64,000 bases of DNA from Anaeromyces robustus (GCA_002104895.1 MCFG01000011.1:62001-126000); one strand, 5' to 3'; shown: positions 43,699 to 63,931, counted from the first letter of the stretch. The notes: generated from the sequence alone by a model not told the origin. Numbers and translations: made by a program.

Positions 43699-43714
43699 GA
43701 TGAGACTCTTAATC
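43699..43714 (-). promoter_or_regulatory. Putative primer-binding site, complementary to tRNA-Lys(CUU) anticodon half
   Basis: The window plus strand reads GATGAGACTCTTAATCT up to the LTR edge. This matches the anticodon arm (CTT anticodon with AA and stem) of typical eukaryotic tRNA-Lys(CUU). The element strand would therefore pair with the 5' half of that tRNA, as Drosophila copia does with initiator Met tRNA. The tRNA of this organism is not in the window. Confidence 0.55.
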
Positions 43715-44300
<586 letters not shown>

Positions 44301-45987
44301 TAATTGGTAAAGATTCATATTTAAAACCAAGTGAATATAAAAAGAAAAGAGTGAAAAATGAATTAAAAGAAAAATAATATTAAATAGATTAAAATTAATT
44401 AAAGATATATAATTTAATAATTAATTTTTCAAATTTTATAAGATATTTAAATATTTTAAATAATAGCTACAATAATAATACTTTTTTTTAATAATAACGA
44501 TTTTAACAATATATTCGTTTATACCAAAAATTACTTTGTTGTAATAATTATTATTATATATTATGATTATTTTATATTATATTAATAGGTTTAAATGTTG
44601 TTAAAAAATTTTTCATATACTTATATAAACAATAGTTTTCTTTTTTATTTATTAATAAAAAATAACAAAAAATTAAATAATATAATCAAAATTCATTGTT
44701 TACTAATAATAAATAATGTAATAAACTAATTAACTAACTAAATAATATAAATGAATATTAGTTCATTTATTTAGTAATTACTTATACAAAAAAAAAAAAA
44801 AACTGTTAAAAATGTTGTATAACATTAAATATTCTAATATTTTGAATAAAATATATTACATAAAAAATATATAATATAATTTAATATTTTTTTTCTAATA
44901 ATATTTTGTACTACATAATGACTAATACTAATAAGATAGTTACGTCATTCATTCAATATAATGGAGAAAAAAAATAAAATAAAAAAAGAAAACTTAGTAT
45001 TAGAAATTATGGTTTAATTATAAAAATAATTAAAACAAGTAAAAAATAAATAAAGAAGATTTCGCTTCTATTTTATAATTTTTTTTATCTCTTTTTATTT
45101 GAAAAATTCTATTCTATATTTTAAATACTTATTATTTTTTTTAAATATCTTATTTTATTTAAATATTATATAATATATAATAATATAGTTTTCTACTTTT
45201 CTTCTTCTTCTTCTTCTTCTTATTTATTAATTATCATCTACTACTGTTTATTTTTTTTTTTTATAAAAGTAGAAATAAAAAATATCATACTTATAATTTT
45301 GTTTTTGATCATGAAATTTAATTATGAGTAATATCCATAATGAATATATAGTTTTATTATATTAATTTATATTATTTTTATTTTTATTTTTATTTTTATT
45401 ATTAATTCTTTTAAATAAGTCAATTGATTAAAATAAATTGTTTATTAGTGTTGTAGTAGATATTATGATAAATATATAAGTAAAAATGATTTATTTAAAT
45501 TATTTATGTATATATATTATTTATATACTTTCATAATAAAAAAAAAAAAAAAAAATAAAAAAGGAAAAGATATAACAAAAACAAATAGCATTAAAAAAAA
45601 AAAAATTTTTTTTGTATTTTAAATTATTATAAAATGTTAATTTGCATTTTATTAATTTTAAATTTATTTGTACTTCAACTTTTTTTTCTTTCTTTTTTTT
45701 TTTTTTTTGTATAATAAATAAGAATATAATATTTAAAAAATAATTTAAAAAAAAAAAGAAAACAATAAATTACAATATTATATTAATTGATAATAAAATA
45801 AAAATTCATAATAATAAATATTTATAATATATAAAATATTCCTGTATTTTATATATATATATATTTTATATTATATTATATTATATTATATTATATAATA
45901 TATATTATATTATTTTATATTATTTTATATAATGTTATATTATATTCATTAGATTAATTCTATATTATATTAAGTATAATTCTTTTT
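44301..45987. other. Spacer between AAT tract and PRP2/DHX16
   Basis: No gene recognised; AT runs throughout. A TTACGTCAT site lies at 44940-44948 and a (CTT)n run at about 45200-45220. A (TATTA)n stretch just precedes the 3' end of the helicase gene. Confidence 0.65.
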
Positions 45988-52083
<6,096 letters not shown>

Positions 52084-53264
52084 TTTGTTTTATATATTTT
52101 ATATTTTATATAATTAATTTATATTTTCAATTTTTTTTTTTTATTTAATTTAAATAATTTAGAATTTTTTCCTTTTTTTTTTTTTTTTTATTTTACATAT
52201 ATATTAATATTAATAAAAAAATTTTTTTTTTTTTTTAAATCTTAAGTATTATTACTATAGATTATTTTTTAAATAATTATTATAACCTACAAAAAGAATA
52301 TAAAAAATATTAATAAATATATTATGAAATTATATAAAATGTATATATAACACTACATATATAATATTAATAATATTATATTTATAATATATAATTTTAT
52401 AATATTATTTATATATAAATATATTATATAAAATAAAAAAAAAAATGTGGATTTTTCATTTTATATATAAAATATAATTAAAGAATTTTTAACATATAAC
52501 GATTTTATAAAGAAATCTTTTTTTTAACATATATAGAATATTTAATTGTTAATAATTAATAGTTAATAGTTCATATTAATACTTTTTTTATACACAGAAA
52601 ATTTTGTTTTAACAATTTATATTTTATATTTATATTTTTATACACAGAAATTATTTTTTAACAAATTACCCATTAGTTTATATTATAAAAATATGATAAT
52701 TAAATAAATTTATTAAAATAAATTATATATTTTTTAATACATTTTTTTTTCTATAAATAATTATTAATATTAATATTATTATTGTTGATTTTTTTTTTTT
52801 TTTAAATTTTTTTCTTGATAAATAAGAGCTTCTTACTTAACAATTAAAAATTGTATATATAATATATATATTTTTAAGAGTAAAATATTTTTATATAAAA
52901 AAAAAAATATATTAAAAAAGAAATGAAATCGGGTGGAAATAATATGATTATTATTGCTTAAAAAAAAAAAAAAAAAAAGGAATTATAATATATAATATAC
53001 TCCTAATGTCATCATATTTTTTTTATGATTAATTAATTTATAAAAAATGAATATAAAAATATCTAAAATTGAATATATAAAAGATTTAAATATAGTAAAA
53101 AAAAAAATAATAAATTATATATGATTGTTTTTTCTTCTTTTTCTTTTTTTTTGTTATAAAAAGAAAAAATTAAAAAAAGAATAAAAAAAACATCCTTTGT
53201 GTATCTTTTTCTCTTGATTTTTTTTTTTAAGAAAATATAAATATTTAATTTAGTTTAAATGAAT
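52084..53264. other. Spacer between PRP2 promoter and NOP56 3' end
   Basis: No gene. AT-rich, with a duplicated TATACACAGAAA motif at 52590-52601 and 52640-52651. The nearest 100 bases to 52083 are the presumed PRP2 leader. Confidence 0.7.
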
Positions 53265-55326
53265 TTACTTCTTTTCCTTCTTTTCCTTCTTTTCTTTCTT
53301 TTCCTTTTTATCCTTCTTTTCCTTCTTTTCTTTCTTTTCTTTCTTTTCCTTCTTATCCTTCTTTTCCTTCTTTTGTTTCTTAGATTTCTTTTCTTCTTCA
53401 TCATCAGCCTTTCTCTTCTTAGTAACAGTCTTTTCTACTTCCATTTCATCATCTTCAGTATTAATATCTTTCATAACACTTTCCATAACATCAGCATTAC
53501 GTCTTGGTGCTTCACCAGATTCGTAGAATTTTAATCTTTCTTCAACTTGTTCTCTCATAGCTTCACCAAACTTGTTGGTTGGTACATCCATGAAACAATC
53601 GACACGTGAAGCAATTGAACATTTGTTAGCTAAGAAACGAGAAATTCTACCCTTGTTCTTAGCACCAGCACGACCAATGAAGGATGAGTGGAAAATTAAA
53701 CCGTATTTTGGAGTGTTACCCTTTGTTTTAAGAGCTCTGAATAAAGCCTTTTCAGCACCTAAAATTTGTACAGTTGAAGCTGGATATTTAGAAAGATTAG
53801 TTAAACTACCAGCGTGTGAAATAAGACGAGCACCAACAACTTCACCAATAAGAGAAGAAAGATTTGGAGCAACATTGTGCATTTTACTGACTAAGTATTC
53901 ATATAATCTCTTACGGTAATCAGTTAAATCAATAACTCTAGTAGCAAAACTTTCAATATTTAAAACATCAATTTCAGAAATATCAGTACCCATAGAAGCA
54001 TTAGCAGCATCAATAATTTGTTTTGTCTTAATAGAATCACCAACAATTTCTTCAATCTTTTCAGCAATTTCTGGGGTAATGTTACTCTTGTTTTTAATTA
54101 ACTTGGCAAGTTTAGCATATTGAGCGTGATCAGCAACAATTTTACCAAGTTCTGGGAAATGCCATGAGTACCATTCACTTTTTTTTTTTTTAAAAAAAAA
54201 ATAAAAAAAAATAGATTAAATATTTTTATTTACAATAAAAATGAAAATAAAATTATATTATTATTAAATTATTAACATTTTATTAAAATATTTAATTTTT
54301 TTATAAATGATTAAATGTAAAATAATTATAATAGTTTTTTTTATAAAATATTATAATTTTAAATATATAAATTTCAATTTTAAAATTATATACATACCGA
54401 CATCTCATAGCGAAAGTGTTAATATCTTTATCTAATTGATCAAGTAAAGAAATAGCTTGAATAATCATGTTATCAACACGGTTAACATTGAACTTAACCT
54501 TGGCACGAGAGTAACTGTGACCAAGACCAAGTTGAGCTTTTTCAATATCACCTTCCTTAAATTGTTTAATTAATTTGTCAAAATGTAATCTAATACCACG
54601 AATAAATTCTGATACAACACTGTTACTTTCACATTCAATATTTAAAGCTTCCTTAATAGTACCTGCAAGATTCTTTTCTGAAACACCTAAAGTAACTTTT
54701 GACTTTTTAGATGATTTTGGTAAATTTAATTCAAGGAATGATTTAAGATCGTCATTACAAATACCTATGTTTTATGATAAGATTTTATGTTCAATTATAA
54801 TTTGTTTTAATATTAATTTAAATTATTCTCCACATAATTATTTATACATATATTTTTTTATTTAAAGTAACAAATTTCAAATTTCTTTTTTTTTTTTTTT
54901 TTTTTTTTTTTAATAAAATGAATTAAAAAATAAAAAATTGTAAAATGTCTTTTTTGTCTTATAAAACTATTTTAAAATTAATATTCTACCTTCTGAAATA
55001 TCATTCATATTTTCTAAAGCGTTAGTTGCTGATTTGAATGGAATGAAAGATTTTAAAGTAATCATTTTTCCGAATTTTGAAAGATCAAGAACAGCTTGTT
55101 GAACTTCTTCTAATTCTTGACCAATATCTTCTGACATGGTACGCTCAAAGAGAGCATAACCCGAGGCACATTCAAAAAGAACAAAATTACTCTTTAATAA
55201 TTAAAAATATATTTTTTAACATTATTATATTGATATATAATTATATATTATGAATAATATAGTAATAAATATTAAAAAAAAAAAGGATGTTTTAGTTTTA
55301 AAAAATCAGAATTTTTGTTACTTCAT
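53265..55326 (-). CDS. NOP56, core box C/D snoRNP protein, 4 exons
   Basis: Nucleolar scaffold protein of C/D snoRNPs guiding rRNA 2'-O-methylation and early pre-rRNA processing. Exons on the minus strand are 55322-55326 (5 nt, ATGAA), 54990-55189, 54398-54764 and 53265-54177, together 1485 nt (494 aa). The N-terminal [12 protein letters not shown], the coiled-coil part with [20 protein letters not shown], and the NOP domain signature [20 protein letters not shown] with [20 protein letters not shown] are all present. The C-terminus is a KKEKKDKK-rich tail typical of NOP56/NOP58. The family N-terminus requires exon 2 to begin upstream of the in-frame ATG at 55138, and upstream stops force a separate first exon. 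The 5-nt first exon is my best fit and is the uncertain part. Confidence 0.93.
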
Positions 55327-55675
55327 CAGTATTCTTTCATGTATATCCAATAATAATTATTATATATATATAAATAAAAATATTATTAATTTCGCGTTTT
55401 TAATTATATTCATACCATATTAATAGAGATATATTATTTTATAAAATCAAATTAATAAATTAATGTAATATAAAAAAATAATTTTTATGATTTTTTTTTT
55501 AAAAAATTATATAAAATTTTTTTATAATAAAAAAAAAAAACCTTTAATTTAATATTATTATAAAAAAAAACTATATAAAATTATAATAATATTTAATAAT
55601 AATTAAATCTTTAAAAGTTTAAAAAAAAAAAAAAATTCAAAAAAATAATACATTTAATAAGGCGTCCAAAATTAG

Positions 55676-55809
55676 CCAATCATAAACTTGAAAATAACCA
55701 ATCAACGAATAAAATTCTAATAGTACTACATGTACAAACGTACTTTCTTACATTATTTTTACAATTAAAAATAATTTTATTATATATAGAAATCTTCTAA
55801 TATTATTGG
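55676..55809 (-). promoter_or_regulatory. CCAAT-box cluster upstream of NOP56
   Basis: CCAATCA occurs at 55676 and 55698 on the plus strand and ATTGGTT at 55805. They lie roughly 350-480 bp upstream of the proposed NOP56 start. CCAAT boxes bind the HAP/NF-Y complex; use here is inference from position and local base composition. Confidence 0.45.
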
Positions 55810-55920
55810 TTAATCAACAAAAATGAAATTGATTTCTCTAAAAAAAAAAAAAAAAAAAAAAAAATTAATTAATAAAATATAAAATAAATAATTAGAGTAA
55901 ATAACTAATAGTTAATAATA

Positions 55921-56250
<330 letters not shown>

Positions 56251-56711
56251 TGTATAACTAACTAATTAACCAACAAATTAACTAACATTAACTAACACAT
56301 TAACTAACAAATTAACTAAATAATTATTGTTAATGAATTTAATAAAAAAATATATATATATAAAAGAAAGCATATTAAAAAAGAGTATATATATCATTAA
56401 AGGATAAATAATTTAAAAAATTAAATAATATGTATTTGCTTAAATAAATATTTATGAATTTATTAGATTTTTATTTATATTATTGTAATTATTATTTTAA
56501 TAACATATTATAATTATGTTTTTTTATATTAATTTTGAACTTTTTTTTTTTTTTTTTTTTTTGAGTTTTTAATATTTTATATAGCTTTATACATTTAAAT
56601 AAAATTATTAAATAAATAAAAAAGTTGCAGATATAGATATATATATATATAAGGGAGTTATTATTTATACAAAATTTTTGATAAACGATAGTTTAGAATT
56701 AATTAATTTAT

Positions 56712-58723
56712 TTATATGAGTTGCTTTAATTTCTTTAACTCGTCAATGATATATTTAGAATCATTTTTATTTGATAATTCAATAATTCTTAATTGCATTT
56801 CTTGACTCTTTATTTTAGAATAAGCATCAGTTGACTTTATTTTTGGTACCATAGTTATATATGTTTCCAAAAATTGTATTGACTATAAAAATAGATTAAC
56901 GATTTATAATGAAATATAATAGAAATAATAATAATAGTAATATAATAATAATAGTAATAAATATTTAAATATTAGATATTAAATAAAGAATATTTTAGTA
57001 TTATTAATTAAAATAAAAAATTATATTATATATAAATATATCTATATAATAATTTTTTTTTAACTTTTAATTAAAAATATTTAAAATATTTACCTTTTCA
57101 AATAATTCAGCATTAAAATCATTATTTGATAATACTTCAATAACATCTTCAAAAATAGAAGTTTTTAATAAATAATCACCAACACTAATTTTTATTTCTT
57201 CATTTTCTTCTAATAATAAACTTCTTAATAACCATAAAATTCTACTTTGAATGACTGGGTCATCTTTTTTATTTTCAAATGTATTAATTAATTTTTCATA
57301 ACCATTTAAGGTTTCAAATGTTTTTAAACCAAAAGCATTGTGTTTTAAGAAACCTTATGAATAACAACAATAATATATGTATAAAAATATAAAAGTTATT
57401 ATAATAATAGTAATAATAATAATAAAAAACATTAATATTTAATTTTTTATAATATAGTTTATTATTATTGTTTATAAATATTTATTATTATGGATATATA
57501 CCTGATAAACAATAAATAATTTTTTTTAAGACGCTAGTATCTTTATCATTAGTTAAAGAGTTAATAACTGGTTGAAGAACACCATTATCTAAAAACTATA
57601 ATTTATTAATATATATAATATATAATAAAAGATATTTATAACATTAGTATATAATGATACATTTACTATCTTAATGTTTTATTCCTTTTATATATATATA
57701 TTTAAAAAAAAATAATATTTACGTCTTTTTGAGCAGTTTCATTATTTTGAACACTTGTTCCAAAAATCCAAGCAAGATACATTTTTATTTCTGGTTCAGT
57801 AGTTGAAGTAAATACATCAAGAAGAACTGGCCATAATTTTAATGGTCTTAAATCTATATAATAATAGATTAATTTTAATAAAAAATAATAAATATTAATT
57901 AGCATTTTTGAATTAATAATTTTTATATTATGAATTTTTATAATAATTATAGGAATACATACTATTAGCATTATCAATTTGTTCAACAAGCTATAATGAA
58001 ATTTCAAAAAATTTTAAAATTTTTTAATTTAGTTATGATATTATATAATAATCAATATAATAATTATAATATTAATAATAAAAGATATTAATAAAAAGGT
58101 ATATACCATTTCCAATTCATCTAATGCATTTAATTTTTCGTCAAGGGATTTGGAATCATCTTGTATTGTTTCACAACATTCTATTATTTATAACAACAAT
58201 TTTAATAATAAGAATTATTATTCAAAGAATAATAATAATTAATATGATAATAATAATAATAATTAATATATTATTAATATATTATTAATTAATATATGTA
58301 ATTAAAATTTTAATGATAATTATTAAACAACCGAAAAAATATATAAAAAATAATATATATACCTCTCATTCTTACTGAATCATCTTTTCCTAAAATAACA
58401 TCTAACCATTTTGGATCCTTTATTTTAATTTTTATTTTTAATTATGAAGTAAATATGATTAATATATTTTATTTTATTTTATCTTATATTAATTATATTT
58501 TAATAATAATTATATATATATTTTAGAAATATTATTAGTAAAAAATAATTCATACAATTTTTTCTGGGTCAATGTGATTATTATCTTTTGGGGCATCTTC
58601 TCCTTCAGTAGTTCTATTTAAAATTGACCATTGTAATAAATCAGATGTAGTAAGTCCTGGTTCTTTTGAAGATTTTCTTTGATATGGAATAGAAGAAAGG
58701 TTATCTGTAATTTTTGGAGTCAT
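56712..58723 (-). CDS. FES1/HSPBP1-type Hsp70 nucleotide exchange factor, 8 exons
   Basis: Armadillo-fold cytosolic exchange factor that releases ADP and substrate from Hsp70. Exons on the minus strand are 58556-58723, 58363-58417, 58107-58180, 57963-57990 (28 nt), 57723-57853, 57502-57595, 57094-57353 and 56712-56882; the sum is 981 nt (326 aa). The N-terminal Fes1 signature is present (LLQWSILNRTTE). Helical repeats follow, with LDELEMLVEQIDNANNL, LRPLKLWPVLLDVF, AWIFGTSVQNNETAQKDFL and later KKIIYCLSGFLKHN. These align with the HspBP1 core, including the conserved A-W-x-x-G/T-x-x-QNN motif. Length lies between yeast Fes1 and human HSPBP1. It lacks an obvious C-terminal nuclear signal. All introns are 69-290 nt and A/T only. 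Confidence 0.93.
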
Positions 58724-59242
58724 TTTTTTATTCTTTGCAGTTATTATATATATTTTAATTATTATTATTTAGATTTTATTTGAATAACTTTTTATTATTT
58801 TATATTATTTTATAATATTTTATATATTATATTTTTTTGTTATTTTATTATATAAATTCAATAAAATTAATTGAAAGAGTAAATATTTAAAAAATAAAAA
58901 TATATGTTTAAAAAAAAAGGTATTTTTTCAAGTTTTTATTTATTTTAAAATTTTTTTATTTTAATATATGAATTATTTTTTTTATATCATAATTATTAAT
59001 ATTTTTACTAATTGTAATTTATTGAAGAAAATACAAGAATTAACTAGAAATATTTAAAAAAATTTATTAATTATTAATTATAAACTTTTTAGATTAAAAT
59101 AAACGTGATCTTAATATATTAAATTCACGTGTATAATTTTATATTATAAAAATTTGACATAAATTTTATTCTAATAAAAATTAAATTCAAATGTATTAAT
59201 AATAAAAATGATTATTACTCTACATAATATTTTGATTAAATA

Positions 59243-59245
<3 letters not shown>

Positions 59246-59329
<84 letters not shown>

Positions 59330-59371
59330 GTAAATAAATAAGTAAATAAATAAATAAATAAATAAATAAAT
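59246..59371. repeat. (AAAT)n tetranucleotide microsatellite
   Basis: About 31 units; two AAGT variants near the right end. Confidence 0.95.
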
Positions 59372-59686
59372 ATAATAAGATTATTGTTTTATTAGTTTTT
59401 TTTTTTAGATTATAATACTTTTTTTTTTTTTTTTTTATATATATATTAAATATATTTTATTGTATTATACATTTTAATAATAAAAATATATTAAATATTA
59501 ATGTAAAAATCAATTTTAAACAAAATTAAATATAATTTTAAAGTTTAATGTTACACGAAATATACAGAAAAAATTTTATTATTAATTTATTATATTTATT
59601 TATTTTGAAAGATTAAAAGTAAAATTGCTTGTCAATTGTTTTATATAACTAATATTTACTTATAAAAAAAGGTATTAATAGAATTA

Positions 59687-59768
59687 CAAAATTAAATATG
59701 AATTTATAAGAATCAATAAAAGAATATCAAAATTAAATATTAATTTATTAGAATTAATAAAAGAATAT
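59687..59768 (+). repeat. 41-bp tandem direct repeat, two copies
   Basis: Copies at 59687-59727 and 59728-59768 begin CAAAATTAAATAT and end AATAAAAGAATAT, with only a few substitutions. Confidence 0.85.
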
Positions 59769-60003
59769 AATTTAAAATACTATTAATTTAGAGATAGAAT
59801 TATGTAATATAAATTTTGTTATAGATAAGGAAATAGGAAATATGGATATAAAAATTTTGAAAATATCCGTAATCCATATATTATTTGCTATTCAAATTAT
59901 TCAAATAACATTTTTGGCTTTTAATTGTAATAATATATTAATATATAAATAACATATATTTTAGTAATCCATTATTAATTATTTACAATTATTTATAATT
60001 ATA

Positions 60004-60936
60004 TTAATAATTATCATTTAAAATAATTACCTTTTTGAATGGTGTTGAAGAAATAATCTCTTCAAAATCAGATGTATTATTATTATTTTTATTATTCTGT
60101 AATAATATCATATTATTTAAACAATAAAAAAAAATAAAACATTTATTTATTATATGAATTAAAATATGTTAATATTATAATTTTTTTTTAATTCATTATT
60201 ATTTTTACCTTTTTCGCTTTAGATATTTCTTTATCAAATTGTGATGAAAATATTGATGTTGCTGTAGTATCTTCAGGTGATGGGGGACAGATTTCACTAT
60301 CATCATCTACGTCATTATTATTTTCATCAAAGTCAAAATCTTGATTATTTATATTATAATTTGTTTCATTATCTTCAGTTTTAACTTTTTTCATGTCAAA
60401 TGATGAATTATTATTTCCTATTCTTCTTTTTGGTTCTGGAACTTTGAATTCTGAAAATTTATTACTATTATTATTAGATTTTTTGGAAGTTGAAACTGAC
60501 GTAGAAGTTGAAGTGTAATTTTTATTAATCTTGCCTTCACTTGAATTCATATTTATATCTGTATCTAGATCAGTATTTAAGTCGCCTATTTCCATTTCCA
60601 TATCATTCATACTGTCTTCAAGTAAAATATTAATGTCATTACTCATCATAAAATCATCTATATTAATACCAAGATCTTTAAGTATTTTTAAACTTTCTGT
60701 ATCATTATTTTCATCAACTTCTTGTTTAATTTCTATTTTATATAACAGAAAAAAAAATATTTAGTTTTTTTTTTTTTTTTTTATTAATATTTAAAGAATG
60801 TATATATATATATTTCTTCATTATTTTTTTTATATCATATATATATAATAAAACAAAATAAAACACTTACTCGTTTTTCCTTTTAAATTATTATTTATAT
60901 AAGATGATGATGATGATGATTGTGGTTGATTTTGTA

Positions 60937-60980
<44 letters not shown>

Positions 60981-62585
60981 TGTTGAGATTGACTACAATA
61001 ACCATTATTATAACCACTAATTTGTGATGATTGTGATTGACTTTGACTATATTCATTGTTATTATCTTGAGATAAAGTAGCTAATACTAAATCAGCTTCA
61101 AATAAATTTGAAGAGTTAACTGAAAAAATAATTGGCCTATATATTATATAATATAATATTATATTAAATTAAATTATATTATTTATTTACTCATTTATTT
61201 ATATAAAATTATTAGTTATTATTTAATATTACATTCCATCTCTTTCGAAATAAGCTTTTACGGGGTATCCTAATGCTTCGCCAATATATAAAATAGCCTT
61301 TATAAAAATTATTTAAACATATTTAAAAATTCAATTAATATATAATAATATTCTCTTTTTTACATATTATATAATGCATAATTTTATTGACGTAATTTAT
61401 ATATTGTAAATATTGTTATTCAATATTTTTAATTAAATAAAAATATGTATATTATTTATATTTACCTTTAATTCTCTAAAATTAAATGTTAATTCTACAT
61501 CACATACAACACTAAATAATTCAAAATCTGAAGGATCTATTATAATTTCAGTGTGAACAGGTCTTTCTGTTAAGTCTATTTTATTGTTATATATATATAA
61601 AAGAATAATTATATTAACATATATATAGATATATTATAAAATTTTATATAATATATTATTATATAATTAACTGAAGTATGATATTAAAAAAAAGAAAAAA
61701 AAATAAAATAAAGTAAAATATTTTACCCTCTTTTGCAGTGGTATCATCAATGTAACTTTTAAATTTTACAATTCCATTTGAACAAACCATTGAAATTTCT
61801 TCCAATTTCTGATAAAAATGATTTAACCATTGATGAATAAGACCTGGGGTGGCAACCCAACGATGTATAGTATTTTTTTGGTATATTGCATGCATAATAT
61901 CACATTCTTCATGATTTATAAAGTGTGTCTTTGTAATGCCTTAAAAAAAAATAATTCAATTATATGTATTTAAAAAAAAAAAAAAATAAGAATTAAATTT
62001 AGATTTTGAAATTCGAATTTCATTTTTTTAATAAAGGGTTGGGTATTTATATTTACCAAATTTACAGTTTAATATTATTATTAAGGAATCATTACTTTCA
62101 GGATTTGTTCGAAATTTTATTTCACATTTTTCTATTATATTATCATTTGAATTTTTTAATTTAAAAAAATTTACAAGTGGCTTTTTGATAAATAAGAAAA
62201 AAAAAAAAAAAAAAAAAAAAACAAATATATTAAAAAATTGATACATAATAATAAATGAAATGTAAAATATGAATATAATAGATATTAAAAGAAAATATTA
62301 ATATTGAACAATTGAAAGTTTATTTTTTATTAATTCTTCCTTTTTTTAATTGTATTTACTTTTAATAATATTCTACAATTTAGGGTATCAATTATATTTT
62401 CATTTATGGTATATTTTTCAAAAAATTTTGGATAAATTGTGAATATAGCGAAAGCTGACCTTGATGAATTGACAGTAGATAAAAGAAACTATTTTTAACG
62501 ATTGTCAATTTATATAAAATATTTAAAAATTTAAATAAGAGACAAAATAAAAGAGAACATTTTTATAATAGAATATCCAAGTATT

Positions 62586-62618
<33 letters not shown>

Positions 62619-62970
62619 ATGAGAAAAAATAATTATAAAATATTAGTACATCAATGAAAGAAGAATGATAACAATTTAAATTATAAAGATAATAATATTA
62701 AAAAATTTCACCATAGAAAAAATATTACTTTATCTCTTTTTCCTTCTAAATTTACATAATCACCAATTTTTATTAAACTATTTAAAAATTTTGAAAATGC
62801 TTATATTTAAATAATATATAAGAAAAAAAAATTATTTATTATTTATTTTTATAGTTTATTTTTTTTTTAAATAAAAAAAATATATGTATCAATTAAAATA
62901 TTGATATAAATATTTAATAGAATAAGAATAAAATACGTTTGATTGAGTCTCCTGAAATGACTAAATTCAT
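60004..62970 (-). CDS. RAD9 checkpoint clamp subunit (9-1-1 complex), about 10 exons
   Basis: PCNA-like DNA-damage checkpoint clamp subunit partnering RAD1 and HUS1. Exons on the minus strand are 62937-62970, 62729-62799, 62360-62488, 62057-62180, 61727-61939, 61466-61575, 61233-61297, 60871-61136, 60209-60732 and 60031-60096. They then read on to a stop at 60004 or splice to 59897-59917 (PKMLFE stop). The exons listed code 534 aa, plus 6 to 9 residues depending on the 3' end. The N-terminal half matches Rad9: MNLVISGDSIK, LSTVNSSRSAFAIF, ILNCKFGITKTH, MHAIYQ. The second sliding-clamp half has LTFNFRELKAILYIGEALG and MPIIFSV, then EADLVLATLS. The C-terminal about 240 residues are a disordered Q/S/N-rich tail with SP sites (CPPSPED), the region phosphorylated and bound by TopBP1/Rad4 in other organisms. 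It shares a 366-bp divergent promoter with the gene at 63337. Confidence 0.88.
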
Positions 62971-63336
62971 TATTTATTTACTATTATTTTATTTTTTATT
63001 GTAAATTTCATTTAAAATTAACTATTAAATAAATAAAACAAAACATAATATTAAAAAAATATTAAAGAAATAAATTTTAAATTTTTATAATATTTATATT
63101 ATATTTGATTTTATTAAAAAAGTAATAAACTAATAATAACCAATCATTTTATTGGATTTTTTTAAAGAAAAATTTATTATTTTTTTTTTTAAACATTTTT
63201 AAATAATCTGAATAATATTATAATTTTATACAATCAAAGCTATAATTATCAATATATTGTAACATAAAGAAAAGTTAAAATCTTTGAAAAAAAAAAAATA
63301 ATAATTAAAAGAAAAAATAAAATTATTGTATAAAAA
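62971..63336. promoter_or_regulatory. Bidirectional promoter between RAD9 and 63337 ORF, paired CCAAT boxes
   Basis: A 366-bp divergent spacer. An inverted pair of CCAAT boxes (CCAATC and ATTGG at 63140-63155) lies near its middle, the arrangement expected for a shared HAP/NF-Y-driven promoter. No other motif stands out. Confidence 0.45.
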
Positions 63337-63609
63337 ATGGCTACAACTTATATCAATCCAGATACTGTTCCACTTGATGCTGAAATTATTTCAGAAAAAT
63401 ATCTTACAGAAAATCAAATTAGCATTTCTTTAGAAAAATTTATGAATCGTGATTCTTCAAGAGATGTTAAAGAAGATGTTTTATATCAAATAGAAGAATT
63501 TAGAAATGAATTAAAAGCAAGAATTGAAGAAAAGAAAGAAGAAAAGGAAAAGAAAAATGAAAAAAATAGTGAAGAAGAAGAATCTGATGATGATGAAGAT
63601 GATGAATAA
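63337..63609 (+). CDS. Small acidic coiled-coil protein, unknown function
   Basis: A single-exon 90-aa ORF starting after a typical A-rich leader (AAAAATGGCTACA). The first 65 residues look folded, with IINPDTVPL-like Pro/Thr-rich start and then predicted helices (KYLTENQISISLEKFMNRD and VKEDVLYQIEEFRNELKARI). The C-terminus is KEEKEKKN followed by an EEEESDDDEDDE acidic tail. I do not recognise the family. The tail resembles nuclear or ribosome-biogenesis proteins, but this is weak. Codon use is normal for a real gene here, and the divergent partner is RAD9. Confidence 0.75.
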   Translation: MATTYINPDTVPLDAEIISEKYLTENQISISLEKFMNRDSSRDVKEDVLYQIEEFRNELKARIEEKKEEKEKKNEKNSEEEESDDDEDDE

Positions 63610-63931
63610 GAAATCTTATTTTAAAGCAATATTCAACTTATATTCTTTTTTTTTTTTTTTAAAAAAATAGTATATCTATATATATAGATATAAAAGCAAT
63701 ATATCTTATACCTAATTAATATTTAAAAATATTTATTCAACTTAGTTATTTATTTAAAATATTATTTTTATTATAAAAATATTAGACAATAATTTTAGAT
63801 ATTTAAATTAAATTAAAATTTGTAATTAATTTAAATAATAATTATATTTTAAATCAAATTTCATAATTCATAAATTTCATACATAATTTATTAAATAAAA
63901 GCTAGAAATATTATAAACAATTATAAGAAAG

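Larger units (their letters stand above)
58724..60003. other. Spacer between FES1 and RAD9
   Basis: It holds an (AAAT)n array (59246-59371), a 41-bp direct repeat (59687-59768), and a small inverted repeat around ATATGGAT at about 59840-59880. An alternative 21-nt terminal exon of RAD9 may lie at 59897-59917. No independent gene is seen. Confidence 0.65.
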
